Source: a virus. From it: a DNA stretch of 64,000 bases. Location of the stretch: IMG/VR virus record IMGVR_UViG_3300042863_000147, positions 25,267 to 89,266 of that record; one strand, 5' to 3'. The stretch's first letter is position 1; each line of letters begins with the position of its first letter. This document shows, one piece after another, positions 1-7,259 of the stretch. The notes beneath the pieces are model-generated. The model saw only the letters and a program-made list of their open reading frames with translations, was not told the DNA's origin and did not search any database. The position numbers were made by a program, and so were the translations under genes.

Positions 1-140
1 ACGTCAGCTTCTGCTTCTTCAGCAATTAAATTCTCATAGATATCTCTTGACTTCTCAACAACGATTTCATGGAATAGCTCGTTAGCTTTATCCATTTCTT
101 CATTGACGATTAAGTCTAATAGTTGTTCAAACTTAGACAT
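1..140 (-). CDS. 67: Prohead core protein gp67-like (partial, cut by window edge)
   Basis: Only the N-terminal 46 codons are in the window; the rest lies beyond position 1. They begin MSKFEQLLDLIV and continue with an acidic, helical stretch containing ELFHEIVVEKSRDIYE. This resembles the start of T4 gp67 (PIP), a small acidic internal scaffold component of the prohead that is cleaved by gp21. The location just downstream of portal gp20 on the same strand matches T4 order 20-67. The ATG at 138-140 has a strong AGGAG ribosome site, and a late-type motif lies about 45 bases upstream. Identity rests on short-range similarity and synteny. Confidence 0.7.
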   Translation of the reverse strand, partial: MSKFEQLLDLIVNEEMDKANELFHEIVVEKSRDIYENLIAEEAEAD

Positions 141-184
141 GCGGTTATCTCCTATATTAGTTTAGCGGCAAGGCTTTGTGTTGT

Positions 185-192
185 TATTTACA
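185..192 (-). promoter_or_regulatory. Late promoter motif (TGTAAATA) for gp67
   Basis: The minus strand reads TGTAAATA, one base off the T4 late consensus TATAAATA. The predicted +1 near 179 leaves a leader of about 38 bases that contains AGGAG before the gp67 ATG. Confidence 0.5.
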
Positions 193-212
193 TGAGATTG
201 TAGATAGGCATA

Positions 213-240
213 CGAAATAGGCCTAAAATAGGCTATTTCG
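213..240 (-). terminator. Stem-loop between the 81-aa gene and gp67
   Basis: CGAAATAG and CTATTTCG pair (8 bp), continued by CCT/AGG after a single bulged G, with a five-base loop. A second A/T hairpin (AAAATC/GATTTT) follows at about 245-260. It lies upstream of the gp67 promoter, so it could end transcripts from the portal side, but there is no clean U-tract on the minus strand. Termination is inferred. Confidence 0.35.
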
Positions 241-316
241 AACAAAATCAGAAAGATTTTTTGCAAATGTGTTAAAAATATTTAAACTTTTTATAATAAA
301 TTTAAATTATGAGTTA

Positions 317-562
317 TTATACTGCTGCGGCATCAGGGGGAGGAGCAGCGTACATTTTTCGAACTAATGCCAATTCTTCTTTTTGTTCTAACTCTCGTGC
401 ATCACCTGCTTTGCGCAAATCATTTAACATTCGGAGAGTTAATCGAGTTTTTCTAGTGTCGCCAGATTTTAAAACGCTAGTATCATTGTGCGAGTTATAT
501 CGATTGTCGTCAGCCATTTCAGCTTGATTCTTATCAAAATAAATAAATTCTCTTAAAAACAT
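317..562 (-). CDS. Small conserved protein of the portal/prohead cluster, unknown function
   Basis: An 81-residue protein between portal and gp67. It is rich in charged residues (DTRKTRLTLRMLNDLRK, then ELEQKEELALVRKMY) and ends in a short Pro/Ala tail. Proteins of this size and composition occur at this place in aquatic T4-like phages, and a prohead or head-assembly role is inferred only from position. An alternative start is the Met at residue 16 (position 517). A late motif ends 6 bases before the upstream ATG, so its predicted +1 is that ATG: either the mRNA is leaderless or the inner Met is used. Confidence 0.75.
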   Translation of the reverse strand: MFLREFIYFDKNQAEMADDNRYNSHNDTSVLKSGDTRKTRLTLRMLNDLRKAGDARELEQKEELALVRKMYAAPPPDAAAV

Positions 563-567
563 AGTAG

Positions 568-575
568 TATTTATG
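568..575 (-). promoter_or_regulatory. Late promoter motif (CATAAATA) overlapping the gp20 stop
   Basis: Minus-strand CATAAATA matches the late consensus at 7 of 8 bases and includes the gp20 stop codon. With T4 spacing the +1 would be 562, the A of the next gene's ATG. Confidence 0.55.
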
Positions 576-2286
576 CTGGAGGCGGAGTTGCGCTTGGTTG
601 TGCTTCAGCACTACCTTCTTCACCCGGTAACGGTGCAGAAGTTGCACCCGATATTGCACTAAGGTCTGCTCCCATTCCGTTTGCTGTAATACCTACACTG
701 CGTAGTTCAGCAGTAGCAGGCAGCTCAGTATCGGCATCTATATTTTCTTCTTTCCACATATTTTCGTTTTCTGCCATTTCTTCTGCTGTTAAGCCTAAGA
801 AACGTTTCAATGCAAATCGCTTACTTAAATGAGGAATTGCAGCAACTGCGCCGTATGTTCCTACTCTTGCAGTGTCCATTTCAGTCTGACGATATGCTGC
901 AAAGTTCTGCGGAGGATTAAATTTAACATCGAAAATATTGCTATCAACGTTAATGCCTTTATTGTGTAGATACAATTTAAATTCTGTATCAAAGTGCTCA
1001 TTCATTAGACTTTGTAGTCGCTCGCAGTATTTGTTGAATCGCAATTCTTGGATGTAGGCTGTTCCAACTCGACCATCATTGAAGCTAGATCCTCCGTCGT
1101 CAGCGCCGGTCGGAAGATAACTGCTAGGTATGCGTAAAGCCCTAAACAACTTATTAGTAAAATATCTAAGATCATCAATTTCTCCTAGGTTAGTACCGCC
1201 TGGTAAGACTTCAACTTTACTGCCACGGCCTTCTGCTGTTTGTGGAAAAAAGTAATCTTCATTGATGCTTAACGGATTGTATCCAGCATCGATTACTGTT
1301 TGACCACCGCCCGTTACACTTGGAATACGGCGTTGATTAACTTCGTTTTTAACACGTTCGACAAAACCCATTGCCAAGTGACTTGGCATGTTACCTACGT
1401 CAATATAGAATACACGACGTTCTGGCGCACGTTGAATACGATAGATAATGATAGCATCTTCTAGCAATTCTTTTTGCTTATATACTTTAAAGATAGACTC
1501 TAATAAACTAGTTCCGAACGGAAAATTATTGTCTAATCCTTCACTTAGGCTAATATGAATAACGTGTCTTGCATCGATATTGTATTGATTTTCTGTTTTA
1601 GAAAATCTATTTCCGTTTAAATTTGTAGGAAATGCGCCAGTCATTCCTCTTGATCCGCCTGCACCGCCTTGGCCAGCAGCGTAACTACTGGCATATTGAC
1701 TTCCGCCACCTGTAACATTACTAGGACTAATAGCAGTAGTTGCAAGTGTTTCTAAATTAGGATTAAAATCACGAATGACATATTGCTCAGGTTTCTTTCC
1801 TTCGCTTTCATTAACAATAATTCTATCAACTTTTTGCGGATCTACGTACATCCATGATTGTGTTTCGGGGTCACGAACGAAAAATACGTCACCATATTTG
1901 AATACATTGCGTACAACTTTGAAAATTCGTTTGTCAAATTTATTAAGTTTAGTCCATTGTTGCATGAACTTTTTAATAATTTTTACTTCGGTAGAAGTTG
2001 CTTGTTCTTTAAAAAATATCCGAAACGGGGTCCCATTTTCGTCATTAGTCTGACTGCAAAATTCAGCCAATATGTCAAGTGCGGCATTTACTTCACTGTC
2101 TGCATCCATAGTGTCGTACTGCCCGTAACGTTCTAATCGGTTAGGATGACCTGAATAGACATCTGGAAGGTAACTAGAATAATTTCGATGTGTGGGATTA
2201 GCTCGGCTATCTGCATTAACAGACCCGCTTACAGGACTTAATTGTCCTGAAGTATCAACTAAAGTGAAGTATTTTTTCCATGCCAT
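571..2286 (-). CDS. 20: Portal vertex protein gp20
   Basis: At 571 residues it is somewhat longer than T4 gp20. The dodecameric portal sits at one capsid vertex, nucleates head assembly and is the channel for DNA packaging and ejection. Typical parts include the N-terminal ERYGQYDTMDADSEVNAALDI region, the FKYGDVFFVRD segment, the IYRIQRAPERRVFYIDVGN motif and GSSFNDGRVGTAYIQELRF near the C-terminal third. A Gly/Ser-rich insertion lies at about residues 190-225, and the C-terminus is an Ala/Pro-rich tail. The gene begins 3 bases after the stop of the tape-measure-like gene, so the two are probably co-transcribed from the late promoter at 4464-4471. Confidence 0.95.
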   Translation of the reverse strand: MAWKKYFTLVDTSGQLSPVSGSVNADSRANPTHRNYSSYLPDVYSGHPNRLERYGQYDTMDADSEVNAALDILAEFCSQTNDENGTPFRIFFKEQATSTEVKIIKKFMQQWTKLNKFDKRIFKVVRNVFKYGDVFFVRDPETQSWMYVDPQKVDRIIVNESEGKKPEQYVIRDFNPNLETLATTAISPSNVTGGGSQYASSYAAGQGGAGGSRGMTGAFPTNLNGNRFSKTENQYNIDARHVIHISLSEGLDNNFPFGTSLLESIFKVYKQKELLEDAIIIYRIQRAPERRVFYIDVGNMPSHLAMGFVERVKNEVNQRRIPSVTGGGQTVIDAGYNPLSINEDYFFPQTAEGRGSKVEVLPGGTNLGEIDDLRYFTNKLFRALRIPSSYLPTGADDGGSSFNDGRVGTAYIQELRFNKYCERLQSLMNEHFDTEFKLYLHNKGINVDSNIFDVKFNPPQNFAAYRQTEMDTARVGTYGAVAAIPHLSKRFALKRFLGLTAEEMAENENMWKEENIDADTELPATAELRSVGITANGMGADLSAISGATSAPLPGEEGSAEAQPSATPPPA

Positions 2287-2289
2287 AAT

Positions 2290-4410
2290 TTAAAATTTGA
2301 ATAAGTCCCCGCTCAAAGATCTTGTAGCATCGTAGTTTCTTCTACTAAACTCTGCTGTCTCTTTCAAGTACGTTATTACATCCGCTGTTTGTTTATTTAA
2401 TGTCTGTAGCTCAGTCTTTAAACTTTCTAAATGATACAATGGTATAATAGCTTCAGATCCTGCTTCACCTGCTTCGACTATTGTTGGTTGTGTAACAACG
2501 CCGCCACTGGCCATCTTTTGCGGGCCCGCAATTGCTTCACCGCCCATTCTTCCGGCAGTTCCTCCACCGTAGCCACCAATTAAGCCACCAATTAACGCAC
2601 CAATTGGTCCAAACATTGCTCCAGCTGCTGCACCTGCAACTGCACCGGCTAGTCCGCCTGCGGTTTCTCCAACTGCGCCGCCTCTCTGTTTTGATGCTTC
2701 TTCTTTAGATATAGATCCTGCTTTTTCTTGTTCAGATACATTGCTTAATTCACCAGCTAACATTAGTCCGCCTAGTACAGTACCTGCAAGTCCTAGCTTT
2801 TTAACAAGACTACCTGCTCCTTTTCTGCCCCCGCCACCGCCTGCTCCTCCGGCAGCATCTTTTAGAGCTTCAGCTGTCTTGGCAGCGGTAAATTGCTTAA
2901 TAGCAAGGACGGCTGCACCTAATGCAATTGCTAATCCACCAAATCCAAAAGTTAATGTATCAAATCCTTTAACTACTTTAGACAGTGCTGTTGCTAACCC
3001 ATTAACAACAGGAGTTAATAATGATACAATAGGACCGAGTAAATTGTTAATTGCTTGTCCAAATTCTTGCATTGATTTTTGAGAAGCTACTGCTCGGGCA
3101 GCTTCGCTTGCTGCAAGTTCTTTCTTCTTTGCTTCAGTATCTAATGCTCTAGCATATGATTCATCGTCTTGCTTTGCAGATCTGTTGGCTCGACCTTGGC
3201 TTTCCTGAATTTGTTTTGCAGTCTCACTGCCCATTGCACCCATAGCGTATTGCATTGCTAACGGGAATTTCTTGACATCTTGCTCGTTTGCTCGTATTCC
3301 TTTTACTAACTCTTTATTTTGATCTTGTACTGTCTTTGTACTATCTGTAACGTTCTTTGCAGATCGCATCACAGACTCGTTAGTCTTTCCCATAGTAGCA
3401 GTAAATGCTTGAGCTTCTTTTGTTATAGGAGGAACGCCCATAACTTTAGATTGGAAAGCATCTGCTGCACCTTTACCGCCCACTGCTAATGCATTTGCTA
3501 GGCCCGCAATTGCTTTTTTCTTTTCTTCCTCACTCATGCCTGCTAGTTTAGCTTCCCATGCAGAGTTCTTGGCTTTTTCTTTTAATTCGTTTTCAGCTTC
3601 TGTTCTACTTTTTCCAGTTATTTCAGCTAGCATATCTAACTGAGTTAAGTATTCTCCAGAACTTTTAATAATTGCAGCTGAATTTTGTAGCTCTGCTTTA
3701 CTGCGACCACCAGTCATCGAAATGTAGTTTGCCATTCCTTGATTGACTTGTTCGGTAGTATAACCCAAGTTTCGCAGATCATTACCTAACTGACTCTTGT
3801 TTAACGTATTAGACAATGCTACAAATGCCTTAGCTCCGTCATTTGTAGTACCACCCATTCTTGCAAATGTATCACTATTAGTCTTCATTAGATTTTGAAA
3901 TTGATCTAATGTCAAATAAGTGTTAAGTGCTGCTTGACGCATCTGAGTCAAACTTCCGCCAAAATTTACTCCTGCAGAAGTAATATCCTGATACATTGAC
4001 AAGTTCTTTTCTTGGAACTCAGCAAGGCGTCTTAGACCGGTAGCTACTACACCTAATATTCCAGGCAGCTGTTCAAATGCACTAAAAACGTTGCTTACTT
4101 GTGCAGTACCGTCTGTTAAACTTTTAATCAGCGGGCTAATACTACCATCTAGTACTCTGATCTTAATTGCAGTTTCTGTACCAGCTGTTGCTAACTTACT
4201 GAATACACTAGTCGATTGCTTTACATTTGTATTCATTGCAGCAACTGCCGCTGGATCTAACCCGGCCTTAGTTGCTAATTCTTTGATTGCATCTTTTTGT
4301 GCTTTAGTAGTTGATAACGTAGCCTGGAGAATTAACCGTAAGGTTGCTTCTGTAGCTGCGTTGTTTAACTCTACATAGTCATTACCAATCGATCCGGTGA
4401 CGTCTGCCAT
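2290..4410 (-). CDS. Tail tape-measure-like protein
   Basis: From the ATG at 4410 the product has 706 residues. It starts with helical Ala/Thr-rich sequence and has a long charged central helix region. A Gly/Ala-rich glycine-zipper-like hydrophobic segment follows at about residues 600-650 (LAGAVAGAAAGAMFGPIGA). Near the end is the tape-measure hallmark VEAGEAGSEAIIPL. Tape measures set tail length and thread through the tube; in T4 this is gp29, to which I see no clear direct similarity. The reading frame is open to a GTG at 4479, but the late motif at 4464-4471 would start RNA near 4458, so the inner ATG is preferred. It is divergent from gp26, a typical tape-measure/chaperone pairing. Confidence 0.75.
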   Translation of the reverse strand: MADVTGSIGNDYVELNNAATEATLRLILQATLSTTKAQKDAIKELATKAGLDPAAVAAMNTNVKQSTSVFSKLATAGTETAIKIRVLDGSISPLIKSLTDGTAQVSNVFSAFEQLPGILGVVATGLRRLAEFQEKNLSMYQDITSAGVNFGGSLTQMRQAALNTYLTLDQFQNLMKTNSDTFARMGGTTNDGAKAFVALSNTLNKSQLGNDLRNLGYTTEQVNQGMANYISMTGGRSKAELQNSAAIIKSSGEYLTQLDMLAEITGKSRTEAENELKEKAKNSAWEAKLAGMSEEEKKKAIAGLANALAVGGKGAADAFQSKVMGVPPITKEAQAFTATMGKTNESVMRSAKNVTDSTKTVQDQNKELVKGIRANEQDVKKFPLAMQYAMGAMGSETAKQIQESQGRANRSAKQDDESYARALDTEAKKKELAASEAARAVASQKSMQEFGQAINNLLGPIVSLLTPVVNGLATALSKVVKGFDTLTFGFGGLAIALGAAVLAIKQFTAAKTAEALKDAAGGAGGGGGRKGAGSLVKKLGLAGTVLGGLMLAGELSNVSEQEKAGSISKEEASKQRGGAVGETAGGLAGAVAGAAAGAMFGPIGALIGGLIGGYGGGTAGRMGGEAIAGPQKMASGGVVTQPTIVEAGEAGSEAIIPLYHLESLKTELQTLNKQTADVITYLKETAEFSRRNYDATRSLSGDLFKF

Positions 4411-4434
4411 TGTATATTCGGGGTTATCTGCGTA

Positions 4435-4442
4435 GATAAATA
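4435..4442 (+). promoter_or_regulatory. Late promoter motif (GATAAATA) for gp26
   Basis: GATAAATA on the plus strand, predicted +1 near 4448, gives a leader of about 34 bases carrying CGGAG before the gp26 ATG at 4482. Confidence 0.65.
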
Positions 4443-4463
4443 AGTCATCTATTCCACAATGTT

Positions 4464-4471
4464 TATTTATC
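4464..4471 (-). promoter_or_regulatory. Late promoter motif (GATAAATA) for tape-measure/portal transcript
   Basis: The minus strand reads GATAAATA, with predicted +1 near 4458. It points toward the plus-strand motif at 4435-4442, so the two transcripts would share about ten base pairs at their 5' ends. Confidence 0.65.
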
Positions 4472-4481
4472 GGAGACACAA

Positions 4482-5354
4482 ATGGTTCCTTCTACACCGT
4501 CAAATCAATCAAATCCACTTGTTGGATTTATGCGCCAGCCAAAAATTTATATTCGGTTGCCTAGCGGCGGAGAGTTTTGGCCAGCTGGTAGCATAGTGCC
4601 GTCTGAGACTGGTGATATTCCAGTTTATTCAATGACTGCCAAAGACGAACTAATGTTAAAAATTCCAGACGCTGTGATGAGCGGACAGGCAGTAGTAGAT
4701 GTTATACAACATTGCATCCCAAATATTAAAAACGCTTGGGACATTCCTAGTATCGACCTGGATGTTATCCTAATCGCTATTCGATTAGCAACCTACGGTG
4801 AAAAAATGACAACTCCTATTACATTCGGAGAAGATCTCGAAATGGAATACACCGTTGATCTACGACAAGTAATGGATACTCTAATGTATCAAATTAAATG
4901 GGATCCAGTAGTACCTATTAATGAAGATTTAACTGTATTCGTTCAACCGATGAATTATAAACAACTTAGTGAAAGTGCTGTTAAAACATTTGAGACTCAG
5001 AAAATTTTACAAATTGCCAATGATTCAGCAATGAGTGAAAATGATAAAGTTGCAGCATTTAAGGAAAGTTTTACAAAATTAACAGATGTTACAATAGGTA
5101 TTGTTGAAAAAAGTATCTACAAAATTGACAGCGCCAACGGCAGCACTGATAACCCACGACATATTAAGGAATTTATCGAGAACGCCGATAAGGATCTCTT
5201 TAATATTATTCAATCACACATTGATTCTCTCAAAGAAAACAATTCATTAAAACCAATAACTATAACCGTTACAGATGAAATGAGAGAAAAGGGTATCACT
5301 GGAGATACCGTTGATGTACCGCTAGTGTTTGATCCTTCAACTTTTTTCGTATAA
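4482..5354 (+). CDS. 26: Baseplate hub / tail-assembly protein gp26
   Basis: A 290-residue protein of the T4 gp26 family, longer than the 208-residue T4 protein. The RQPKIYIRLPSGGEFWP start and the MTAKDELMLKIPDAVMSG block are typical. In T4 gp26 belongs to the baseplate hub assembly pathway. The start ATG has CGGAG upstream and a late promoter at 4435-4442. The last codons before the stop are ACT TTT TTC GTA TAA, which contain a canonical -1 slippery heptamer. The -1 frame is closed by a TGA at 5330-5332 and is then open through 5575, giving a predicted 365-residue longer form. The adjacent divergent gene is the tape measure, so a chaperone role like lambda G/GT is plausible. Confidence 0.85.
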   Translation: MVPSTPSNQSNPLVGFMRQPKIYIRLPSGGEFWPAGSIVPSETGDIPVYSMTAKDELMLKIPDAVMSGQAVVDVIQHCIPNIKNAWDIPSIDLDVILIAIRLATYGEKMTTPITFGEDLEMEYTVDLRQVMDTLMYQIKWDPVVPINEDLTVFVQPMNYKQLSESAVKTFETQKILQIANDSAMSENDKVAAFKESFTKLTDVTIGIVEKSIYKIDSANGSTDNPRHIKEFIENADKDLFNIIQSHIDSLKENNSLKPITITVTDEMREKGITGDTVDVPLVFDPSTFFV

Positions 5355-5425
5355 GGCTTTTGTATCTTGATACTGACGGTATCAACAAGCTAGTAACTGA
5401 GTACGAAGTCGATACAAAAGCCTTA
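5342..5425 (+). promoter_or_regulatory. Predicted programmed -1 frameshift signal in gp26
   Basis: The heptamer T TTT TTC is at 5342-5348, in register with the gp26 frame. After three bases a perfect 15-bp stem begins: 5352-5366 pairs with 5411-5425, core GGCTTTTGTATC/GATACAAAAGCC. Immediately inside is a second hairpin, TTGATAC/GTATCAA (5367-5373 with 5379-5385), so the helices could stack. If the weak A/T base opens, the spacer is about 6 bases, within the usual range. The arrangement matches known -1 frameshift signals; use of the site is inferred. Confidence 0.75.
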
Positions 5426-5578
5426 AGAGAAGAATTGTTTAAATTTAGTTGGTATATGAGAGGTGGTCTATCATTCTCAGAAGCATTTTTACTCACTCCA
5501 GAAGACCGAGACTTGTTGAATAAGATTATTGAAAGTAACTTAGAGATAACAAAAGAATCTCAATTACCGTTCTTTTAA
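5348..5578 (+). CDS. -1 frame extension of gp26 (gp26-T-like product)
   Basis: A 76-codon open segment in the -1 frame relative to gp26, starting at 5348 after the slip. Conserved-looking sequence includes FSWYMRGGLSFSEAFLLTPEDRD and ends in SQLPFF. As an independent gene it would have to use a TTG at 5360, which has only a poor ribosome site and lies inside the 15-bp stem, so separate translation is unlikely. The fusion would add a small helical domain to the C-terminus of gp26. A stand-alone small protein remains possible. The stop overlaps the convergent gene's stop by 4 bases. Confidence 0.7.
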   Translation, partial: RIRLLYLDTDGINKLVTEYEVDTKALREELFKFSWYMRGGLSFSEAFLLTPEDRDLLNKIIESNLEITKESQLPFF

Positions 5579-6114
5579 ATTTCTATTCCTAAGAAATTAC
5601 TCTGTAATCCTACTTTAGTTTCTTTGATTGCACCTAATTTTTGCAGACCGTATGCAACAACTTGGGGTCTACGATCTCCACGAACTGCGTTGATGGTAGC
5701 TACTGCCTTATCAATTGCCTGACGACCTGCTGGAATCCCTAACCTGCCTTCGGGTGCAGCAGGAGCAGTAGCAGGTGTAGTGCCTGTTGGGGGAGTAACA
5801 GGAGCAGTAGCAGGTGTAGTGCCTGTTGGGGGAGTAACAGGAGCAGTAGCAGGTGTAGTGCCTGTTGGGGGAGTAACAGGAGCAGTAGCAGGTGTAGGTT
5901 GTGGTGCTTTATATCCGCCTGCTCTTTGAACATTCCGTTGTGCAACATTGGCAACTCTACCTGCTTGCTGATTATATACATCTTTAGCACCTGCCCATGC
6001 GCCTTTAGCACCTCCAACAACATTTGCAGCACCTTTTGCTGCTGAACCTAGAGCCCCGGCTAGGCTTAACTCATCTATTTGTTGAGATTCAACGATTAAT
6101 TCATTTATACGCAT
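5575..6114 (-). CDS. Virion-cluster protein with three exact 13-residue repeats, unknown function
   Basis: A 179-residue protein. It starts MRINELIVESQQIDELS, then an Ala/Gly-rich helical part. A Pro/Thr/Ala-rich linker follows, made of three identical 13-residue repeats (ATAPVTPPTGTTP) plus a partial fourth. The C-terminal domain runs from about residue 123. The start is well supported by AGGA 10 bases upstream and a perfect TATAAATA late promoter at 6143-6150, which implies late, virion-associated expression. The N-terminal LIVE and IDEL stretches could be prohead-protease sites (LXE/IXE type), but this is a guess. I do not recognise the family. Confidence 0.75.
   Translation of the reverse strand: MRINELIVESQQIDELSLAGALGSAAKGAANVVGGAKGAWAGAKDVYNQQAGRVANVAQRNVQRAGGYKAPQPTPATAPVTPPTGTTPATAPVTPPTGTTPATAPVTPPTGTTPATAPAAPEGRLGIPAGRQAIDKAVATINAVRGDRRPQVVAYGLQKLGAIKETKVGLQSNFLGIEI
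5762..5897. repeat. 39-base tandem repeats (3 exact copies plus partial)
   Basis: Identical 39-base units lie at 5762-5800, 5801-5839 and 5840-5878, followed by a 19-base partial copy at 5879-5897. Each unit codes 13 residues of the Pro/Thr linker of the gene on the minus strand. Perfect identity, even at third codon positions, suggests recent expansion by slippage or recombination. Confidence 0.95.
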
Positions 6115-6142
6115 AACAGGAAAGTCCTAAAAGTATTTCTTT

Positions 6143-6150
6143 TATTTATA
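6143..6150 (-). promoter_or_regulatory. Late promoter motif, perfect TATAAATA
   Basis: Exact T4 late consensus on the minus strand. The predicted +1 near 6137 gives a leader of about 23 bases with AGGA before the ATG at 6114. Confidence 0.8.
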
Positions 6151-6629
6151 ATGAGCTGACGCTCATTTGCTTCTTCGTAATCGCTAACGCTCTTACTTGA
6201 AGCAATGTTTCGTCAAAGACGAGAATAATATTATCTAGATTAATCGGTCACACTTAGCCCAGACTAGGGCTAAGAAAAAACTGCATTATCTGAGTAGCAC
6301 AGTCACATAGTGTTAGAACTACAAGCATTTCTGCTAGCGTAGGCGGTTGACCGATACCTACTCATTCTGTCTTAACAACGGCGGCTTACAAATATACACT
6401 ATCATATTTGTAAAGCGTGGAGTTTCTGTTATTACTCCATCCTTGGGCCTATTTTTTAACTCTATTCAAACAATCAAACCGCAGGCATTTTGCGATCGTG
6501 GTCCGGTTAGGATACTGATTGAGTGCTCACTTCAGCGGTGAGTCTTCGGATCCCTGCGATGTTAGTCCAGGTTTCTACTGTTCGGCACACGATATTAGCC
6601 TGTGCGAGCTTTAACTGAATTAAGTTGCC
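6151..6629. ncRNA. Structured intergenic region; candidate non-coding RNA or terminator array
   Basis: About 480 bases without a convincing gene, dense in inverted repeats. They include ATGAGC/GCTCAT (6151-6166), TTGCTTC/GAAGCAA (6167-6173 with 6199-6205), TCGTC/GACGA (6210-6222) and CTTAGCCC/GGGCTAAG (6253-6274). Others are a 12-bp stem with one bulge (6384-6416), TGGAGT/ACTCCA (6418-6439) and CTCAC/GTGAG with a seven-base loop (6526-6542). Two longer pairings enclose some of these: ATCGGTCA 6243-6250 with TGACCGAT 6348-6355, and CGCAGG 6480-6485 with CCTGCG 6553-6558. Strand, length and function are not determined. It lies between the 3' end of the GIY-YIG gene and a late promoter. Confidence 0.45.
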
Positions 6630-7061
6630 TTAAAGTTTGGATTTAATGTGTGAGCCATGTACACGGACTTGTATGTGTCCGTTATAGTATTCATCGGATT
6701 CTAATACTTTGCGGTCGAATTGTTCGCGGGCCTCAACGTAAGATGTTTCTGCTTTAGATTTACAGTAATATAATATTTCGCGGGAGAAGTTTTCTTTGCC
6801 TAGGGTGTCTATGTCTTTTGTCAGCTCAACACTGGAGCCGTAATATTCTTGCCAGTCGCTATCTATTTTGCTTCTGATCTTCTTTTTCTTTTTTGTGCCG
6901 TTCTTTAACTTTACAGTCTTGTAGGTCGTTTTACTAAATTTTGCTAATTTTTTGCCAATATACTTGCGACCCGAGACTGTATTGGTAATGCAATATACAA
7001 AACCAATACAGTCATCGGGTAGCTCTTCAACTACTGAACCTTGATAAGTCCAGTTAGTCAA
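6630..7061 (-). CDS. GIY-YIG family endonuclease
   Basis: A 143-residue protein with a GIY-YIG-type N-terminal core: GFVYCITN at residues 20-27 (degenerate GIY) and KYIGKKL at 33-39 (YIG). A Lys-rich loop (KNGTKKKKKIRSK) follows, then WQEYYGSS and EQFDRKVLESDEYYNG. These nucleases make single- or double-strand cuts and are often free-standing homing enzymes (T4 Seg type) or repair nucleases. The coding frame begins at TTG 7061, directly after the stop of the upstream gene (TAATTG), suggesting coupled translation. A structured non-coding stretch follows the stop. Confidence 0.8.
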   Translation of the reverse strand: MTNWTYQGSVVEELPDDCIGFVYCITNTVSGRKYIGKKLAKFSKTTYKTVKLKNGTKKKKKIRSKIDSDWQEYYGSSVELTKDIDTLGKENFSREILYYCKSKAETSYVEAREQFDRKVLESDEYYNGHIQVRVHGSHIKSKL

Positions 7062-7259
7062 TTATTTTGCTGCCTTGGCTTCTTTGCGAGCGTTCTTTTC
7101 TGCTGTAATTTCATTGCGTCTTGCTTTTACTAGCTTACTTAACTCTCCAAGAGCCTTGCGACTGCGAGTTCCGGCTGCACTATTGCCGCCCGTAAATTTT
7201 GCATCCTCTGCTAGAAATTCTGCAAATTGTGCTTGTAATTGTTCATTGGTTGTTGTCAT
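7062..7259 (-). CDS. Small basic histone H1-like (Hc1-type) DNA-binding protein
   Basis: A 65-residue product from ATG 7259, which has AAAGGAAATAAA just upstream. The frame is open further but without a better start. The sequence has GGNSAAGTRSRKALGEL then KLVKARRNEI, the pattern of chlamydial Hc1-type histone-like proteins, followed by a Lys/Ala-rich tail. It probably binds DNA in the infected cell. The start overlaps the end of the previous gene, and the GIY-YIG gene follows at once. Family assignment is by motif only. Confidence 0.65.
   Translation of the reverse strand: MTTTNEQLQAQFAEFLAEDAKFTGGNSAAGTRSRKALGELSKLVKARRNEITAEKNARKEAKAAK

Noticed and set aside
2741-3082. Long plus-strand frame opposite the tape-measure gene, and similar antisense frames elsewhere
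   Set aside because: Pro/Ala/Leu-rich composition and full overlap with clear genes mark these as shadow frames of biased coding sequence.
4411-4479. Upstream GTG start of the tape-measure-like gene
   Set aside because: It lies upstream of the predicted late transcription start near 4458, so it would not be on that mRNA.
5360-5578. Independent 72-residue gene starting at TTG
   Set aside because: Poor ribosome site and burial of the TTG in a 15-bp stem make the -1 frameshift explanation better.
5762-5897. CRISPR-like array
   Set aside because: The repeats are contiguous without spacers and encode part of a protein.
6347-6541. A 64-residue plus-strand reading frame in the structured gap
   Set aside because: It starts with TTG, has no ribosome site, has an unlikely composition, and lies across several stems; it looks like chance.
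6480-6558. tRNA-like outline (CGCAGG/CCTGCG closing stem, GTCC/GGAT arm, seven-base loop)
   Set aside because: No valid T-arm: TTCGGATC lacks a pairing stem, position 58 is not A, and base 37 of the loop is a pyrimidine, so it is not a functional tRNA.
6262-6567. Possible group I intron P7 (GACTA and TAGTC)
   Set aside because: The two short strands are about 300 bases apart, no flanking exons or other conserved core helices are evident, and five bases can match by chance.
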